Below, one piece after another: positions 34,991 to 38,031 of a stretch of DNA of 38,031 nucleotides. Below the pieces are notes generated by a model. It searched no databases and was not told the origin of the DNA. It worked only from the letters and a program-made list of their open reading frames with translations. This DNA is from JBEBGV01 sp040081265 (lineage in GTDB: Bacteria > Acidobacteriota > Vicinamibacteria > Vicinamibacterales > UBA2999), in contig JBEBGV010000045.1 in assembly GCA_040081265.1 (NCBI GenBank), positions 1-38,031 on the forward strand. Direction: 5' to 3'. The position numbers and the translations under genes are program-made. Every line of letters starts with the position of its first letter. The stretch's first letter is position 1.

Positions 34991-35746
34991 ATGATCACTA
35001 TTCTCGTCACCAATGACGACGGGGTCCATTCCCCAGGAATTCGAGCACTGGCAGACGCCGTCGCGCACCTCGGCACCGTCACGATCGTCGCACCGACGGT
35101 GGAAGCCAGCGCCATCGGACACGCTCTCACGCTCAGGAGACCGCTGCGACTCGAGCACTTCGGGACTCGCATCCTGGCCGTTGATGGGACGCCTACTGAC
35201 TGCGTGAACGTCGCGATCACGCACGTGCTCGAGAAGAAGCCGGACCTGATCCTGTCTGGCATCAACAAGGGCTGGAACCTCGGCGACGATGTGACCTATT
35301 CCGGAACGGTCTCGGGGGCGCTCGAGGGCGCCTTGCTCGGCATCCCGAGCATCGCCGTGTCTACGCAGCGTGTCGGGGACGAGTTCGATTTCGGGCCGTC
35401 GGCCGAGGCGGCGGCGCAGGTCGCCCAGCTGGTGCTCGAGCGAGGCCTGCCGAAGTTCACGCTGCTCAACATCAACACGCCGAAGGGGCCCATCAAGGGC
35501 TTCCGGGTGACGGTGCAGGCCAAGCGAAATCACATTACGGTGGTGAACAAGCGGGTGGACCCCAGATCGCAGGCCTACTACTGGATTGAAGAGGGGCAGA
35601 ACGAGTGGGAGCCGCACGACCGGTCGGACTATCAAGCCGTCCGGGACGGGTTTGCGTCGGTGACGCCCCTGCAGCCGGACATGACGGCCTACGACGCGCT
35701 GGCGTTTGTGGAAGAGCTGCCGCTCAACGGCGTTCCGGCGTCCTGA
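34991..35746 (+). CDS. surE: 5'/3'-nucleotidase SurE
   Basis: 251 residues from the ATG at 34991, giving the usual MxILVTNDDG start; an ATG at 34976 would add five residues. Metal-dependent nucleoside monophosphate phosphatase. Metal ligands are the NDDG aspartates and Asn in LSGINKGWNLGDDVTYSGTVSGALEG. APTVEASAIGHALT and VDGTPTDCVNVAI are conserved. FTLLNINTP and a C-terminal swapping region with YDALAFVEELPL complete the fold. It probably functions in stress survival; there is no operon partner of known relation. Confidence 0.94.
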   Translation: MITILVTNDDGVHSPGIRALADAVAHLGTVTIVAPTVEASAIGHALTLRRPLRLEHFGTRILAVDGTPTDCVNVAITHVLEKKPDLILSGINKGWNLGDDVTYSGTVSGALEGALLGIPSIAVSTQRVGDEFDFGPSAEAAAQVAQLVLERGLPKFTLLNINTPKGPIKGFRVTVQAKRNHITVVNKRVDPRSQAYYWIEEGQNEWEPHDRSDYQAVRDGFASVTPLQPDMTAYDALAFVEELPLNGVPAS

Positions 35747-35763
35747 CGGCCACGCCCTTGCGC

Positions 35764-35769
35764 TATACT
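35764..35769 (+). promoter_or_regulatory. candidate -10 box upstream of the 35830 gene
   Basis: TATACT stands about 60 bp before the ATG at 35830. A matching -35 is not clear: CTGACG with 15-bp spacing is the best. Weak evidence. Confidence 0.25.
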
Positions 35770-35829
35770 CCGGCTGGCATCAGTAGCGGTGCGTGTTCCC
35801 GTCACGGGGACAAACGGAGAGGTCTAACG

Positions 35830-36420
35830 ATGAAACGAATTGTTCTGAGTGTTCTTGCAGTGCTGGCACTTTCGGCGAGTATCTCGGCCCAGGGCCGCGC
35901 GGCAGCGCCACCACCGCCACTGGAACCGGGGGCCTCACAGGCCGACGTCGACAAGGCGCTGCTCGGCGCTCCCGCAGGGCTGCGTACGCAGGCCGGGGTG
36001 ATCAAGTGGAAGCCCGCCGACTGGACCTATGACACCCTGCGGAAGGGTACCAACGGCGTTGTCTGCTTCGACAAGTCTGGGCTGCCCGGACAGCAGGCGT
36101 TCTCGCTCGAGTGCACGGCCGAGGGCAACCTCCCGCGCGCCACGCAGAACATGAAGTTCGAGTCCGAGCCGGATCGCATGAAGCGCCAGGCGGCGCTCGA
36201 CTCAGCCGAGAAGGATGGCACTCGTGCCAAGCCCGTGTTCGGGTCCGTCTGGTACCACTTGATGGGGACCGACCAGGCGACCGCGCGCACCCACTTCACC
36301 ATCGCGGTGCCTGGTGCGACGACGGCGACGCTGGGTCTTCCCGACAACGGCCGCGCCGGCGGCGTGTGGATCATGAACGCGGGCACCTCGACGGCCCACC
36401 TCATGACGCCAGGCGAGTAA
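35830..36420 (+). CDS. exported protein of unknown function
   Basis: 196 residues. A signal peptide (IVLSVLAVLALSASISA, cut before QGRA) follows an ATG at 35830; the frame upstream is open but unlike a signal. The mature part begins with a short Pro-rich linker (AAAPPPPLEPG) and contains GVVCFDKSGLPGQQAFSLECTAEGN with two cysteines that may pair, then VWYHLMGTDQATARTHFTIAVPG and GGVWIMNAGTSTAHLMTPG. I do not recognise the family. It lies 18 bp upstream of a DUF5818-like gene, likely in one transcript. Confidence 0.75.
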   Translation: MKRIVLSVLAVLALSASISAQGRAAAPPPPLEPGASQADVDKALLGAPAGLRTQAGVIKWKPADWTYDTLRKGTNGVVCFDKSGLPGQQAFSLECTAEGNLPRATQNMKFESEPDRMKRQAALDSAEKDGTRAKPVFGSVWYHLMGTDQATARTHFTIAVPGATTATLGLPDNGRAGGVWIMNAGTSTAHLMTPGE

Positions 36421-36438
36421 CAGCCGCAGACCGGTGCG

Positions 36439-36765
36439 ATGAAGACGCTGCTCGCGGCCTTTCTGGCGGTTTCGACGATGTCACCGGCCCCGGCCAGTGA
36501 CACCTTTACCGGAACGGTGAGCGACGACATGTGTGCGGCGGCGGGACACGCCTCCATGCGCATGGGACCGACCGATGCCGAGTGCACCAATGCGTGTGTC
36601 GGCATCCACGGGTCGTCGTACGTGCTCGTCAGCGGCAAGAACGTCTACGTGTTGAGCGATCAGAAGTCGCCGGAAAAGTTCGCGGCGGCAAGGGTCAGGG
36701 TTGTGGGTACCCTGGATGCCAGGACGAAGACGATCACGGTCGAGTCAATCGTCGCGGCGAGGTAG
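36439..36765 (+). CDS. small exported DUF5818-like protein
   Basis: 108 residues: signal peptide about 1-20 (LLAAFLAVSTMSPAPAS), then a small beta domain with FTGTVSDDMCAAAGH, DAECTNACVGIHGSSYVLVSG, VYVLSDQKSPEKFAAARVRVVGTLD and KTITVESI. Three cysteines (CAAAG, ECTNAC) are conserved in this type, which I associate with DUF5818 proteins common in Acidobacteriota. Function unknown. A tRNA gene follows 34 bp downstream. Confidence 0.78.
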   Translation: MKTLLAAFLAVSTMSPAPASDTFTGTVSDDMCAAAGHASMRMGPTDAECTNACVGIHGSSYVLVSGKNVYVLSDQKSPEKFAAARVRVVGTLDARTKTITVESIVAAR

Positions 36766-36799
36766 TTGTCGCGGAAAGTACGGTAGACTGAAGGTTCGT

Positions 36800-36877
<78 letters not shown>

Positions 36878-36920
36878 ATTTCACTCCGCCGCTTGCAACG
36901 AGATTGCAACGGCGGCAATA

Positions 36921-36950
36921 AAAAAGGGCGCCTTCGGGCGCCCTTTTCGT
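36921..36950 (+). terminator. rho-independent terminator after tRNA-Pro
   Basis: Stem GGGCGCC/GGCGCCC with a TTCG tetraloop, flanked by A5 and TTTT so that the stem can extend; the T run ends at 36947. The A tract also makes it usable from the opposite strand, where the leftward PEP-CTERM gene ends 25 bp away. Confidence 0.92.
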
Positions 36951-36974
36951 TTGTTGGATGCCTAGCGGAACGTG

Positions 36975-37628
36975 TCAGGCCCGACGGCGCCAGCGGCGCA
37001 GGCCGACGGCGGCCAAGCCAGAACCGAGCAGGAGCATCGAGGTCGGTTCGGGCACGGGCACGCCCTGCGGCGCGTAGAGCCATGCACCAACGTGCGACGG
37101 AGACAGGTCGACGCTGTTCGGGAGCAGGCCGAAGTACATCCCGACCGGGACGGCTAGCTCCCTGTTAGTCGTCGTGTCGGAGCTGTGTTGGTGTGAGGAG
37201 CTGTACCACACGGTGTACGCAGTGCCCGACCGGCCGTCGAATGTATACCCGGCCCAACAGCGCAGGTCGCCCACGTCGCCGCACGTCACTTGGAAGTAAC
37301 TCCGAAAGGCCTCCGCTTCTGTAACCAGGAACCCGCCGACAAATTGATCATAGAACCCTGGATGGCTGGCGACGTGAATCGCCGTGCTCATCGCGAGCAC
37401 TTCGCTGTTGCTGGCCCAGACGAGTCCGGTAACGTCCGCGAGAGTACCCAGTGATCCCGGTCCACACGTCGGAGTACAGAGCGCGGTCAAGCTGTCTCGG
37501 GTCACAGATGTCGTATCAGTGAGCTGTAACCAGCGATTGCCAGCGAGATCGGCGTAGGCGATCGCAGTGGCTGATGCGGTGCGGGCTACGAGCAGAACAA
37601 GGATCAACGCGAGGGGGAGGATTCGCAT
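36975..37628 (-). CDS. PEP-CTERM sorting-signal protein
   Basis: 217 residues from the ATG at 37628 (AAAGGGA lies about 8 bp upstream); a TTG at 37646 would add six residues before the signal peptide. The signal peptide RILPLALILVLLVARTASA is followed by a Thr/Ser-rich domain with three to five cysteines (ALCTPTCGPG, VTCGDVGDLRCW). The C-terminus has VPVPEPTSMLLLGSGLAAVGLRR and a basic tail: the PEP motif, a membrane helix and arginines processed by exosortase. This implies an exosortase/EPS system elsewhere in the genome. The surface function is unknown. Confidence 0.88.
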   Translation of the reverse strand: MRILPLALILVLLVARTASATAIAYADLAGNRWLQLTDTTSVTRDSLTALCTPTCGPGSLGTLADVTGLVWASNSEVLAMSTAIHVASHPGFYDQFVGGFLVTEAEAFRSYFQVTCGDVGDLRCWAGYTFDGRSGTAYTVWYSSSHQHSSDTTTNRELAVPVGMYFGLLPNSVDLSPSHVGAWLYAPQGVPVPEPTSMLLLGSGLAAVGLRRWRRRA

Positions 37629-37939
37629 AGAGGTAGTCCCTTTCAAGGCACACGCGCGTGGTGATTGGCGAACGCGCGCTTACGGTCGGCGTAGGAAACT
37701 GTAGACAACACAGTTCCTAAGAGGGTGGTCCGGCGCACCCTCGGCTCCCATTTGAACGCGTTGGTGGACTTCTATGGACGGATCCCAGAGCGGCGGCAAA
37801 GCCAACACCGCGAATGGTCCACAGTTAGGCTTACCGCCTCAAGCGCCATTATGCGCTTGGGAGTGGAGGCCGCCGGAAATTTGTTCCTGACTCAGGGCTG
37901 CTTGCCGCGTCAAAAGTGCTTGGGCCGACCATAGCTAGC
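37629..37939. other. non-coding gap upstream of the PEP-CTERM gene
   Basis: About 310 bp without a convincing gene. It holds an inverted repeat at 37692-37719 (TAGGAA-a-CTGT, 7-nt loop, ACAG-TTCCTA), 64-91 bp upstream of the PEP-CTERM start and thus a possible operator, and a small hairpin CAAGCGC/GCGCTTG at 37840-37859. I found no clear sigma-54 (TGGC-N8-TGC) or sigma-70 boxes. A 69-codon open frame here has no family-like features. Confidence 0.5.
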
Positions 37940-38031
37940 TGTGAATGTCAAAGAGGTTGTTCATCTTAGGCAGCCTCTTGGAAACGCATCCAGGGCGAGC
38001 GCCGGCCGAGGCTCGTGTGTGGACGCCGGTG
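37940..38031 (-). mobile_element. terminal part of an IS481-like insertion sequence, cut by the window
   Basis: The element appears to begin at 37940 with TGTGAATGTCAAAGAGGTTG, which closely resembles the terminal inverted repeat I remember for IS481 (TGTGAA...CAATAGGTTG). Inside it, a leftward transposase frame enters from the right edge. TAGCTAGC just outside may include a target duplication, which cannot be confirmed without the other end. Confidence 0.65.
37966..38031 (-). CDS. IS481/IS3-like transposase, C-terminal fragment
   Basis: Only the last 21 residues are in the window: HRRPHTSLGRRSPWMRFQEA and a final Ala, then TAA. The pattern RPHxxLGxxxP is the end of the integrase-core (DDE) transposases of the IS3/IS481 group. 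The rest of the gene, including the catalytic residues, lies beyond the right edge. Too short to judge whether it is intact. Confidence 0.65.
   Translation of the reverse strand, partial: HRRPHTSLGRRSPWMRFQEAA

Noticed and set aside
37725..37934. 69-codon rightward open frame upstream of the PEP-CTERM gene
   Set aside because: No ribosome site, no recognisable composition or motif; the segment looks intergenic.

Overview
This is a gene-dense, high-GC bacterial chromosome segment. No single gene fixes the taxonomy. The combination of a giant SBBP/MBG-repeat secreted protein, a cytochrome c fused to a copper type II ascorbate-dependent monooxygenase-like domain, a DUF5818 protein, a PEP-CTERM protein, TTG/GTG starts and an NtrC-type regulator fits an Acidobacteriota (Vicinamibacteria-like) genome. 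That assignment is inference.

Layout. (1) 2-5827: a heavy-metal-type RND efflux locus with a membrane fusion protein (cut by the left edge), a CusA/CzcA-like pump, an exported two-domain protein of unknown function and a MerR regulator. A decayed DsrE-like gene lies convergently against it, followed by a SAM methyltransferase and a secreted haem/copper protein (5828-8157). (2) 8171-14701 plus 22052-23029: an unusual metabolic neighbourhood of a membrane sulfatase-superfamily enzyme, GTP cyclohydrolase II, a CDP-alcohol phosphatidyltransferase, a zinc-less MDR dehydrogenase, a 6-pyruvoyl-tetrahydropterin-synthase-like protein lacking usual active-site residues, a GT4 glycosyltransferase and a methyltransferase. 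A RibD-type reductase without a deaminase domain lies on the far side of a 7.2-kb repeat-protein gene. Together they look like a dedicated route from GTP to a modified, glycosylated and possibly lipid- or phosphodiester-linked pterin or pyrimidine. This is the best candidate for an undescribed system in the window. (3) 14809-21966: the giant repeat protein, with 14 or so SBBP repeats and seven nearly identical 68-residue MBG-like repeats. (4) 23128-29543: housekeeping and envelope genes: tandem SnoaL-like protein, small membrane protein, MltB-type lytic transglycosylase, DUF3810 protein, Sua5-type threonylcarbamoyl-AMP synthase, YgjP-like metallopeptidase, and exported MsrB and MsrA.

(5) 29747-33820: a compact signalling operon of an NtrC-type sigma-54 activator, a receiver/HD-GYP protein, a soluble hybrid histidine kinase and a bacilliredoxin. 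(6) 33932-36765: moaA, surE and two small secreted proteins. (7) 36800-38031: tRNA-Pro(CGG) with a strong terminator, a PEP-CTERM protein, and the end of an IS481-like insertion sequence leaving through the right edge.

Three of the convergent gene junctions (21966/22052, 24072/24146, 33820/33932) hold distinct inverted-repeat elements, and a perfect 12-bp-arm palindrome follows msrA. The other convergent pairs are packed with almost no spacer, or overlap (26586-26626).
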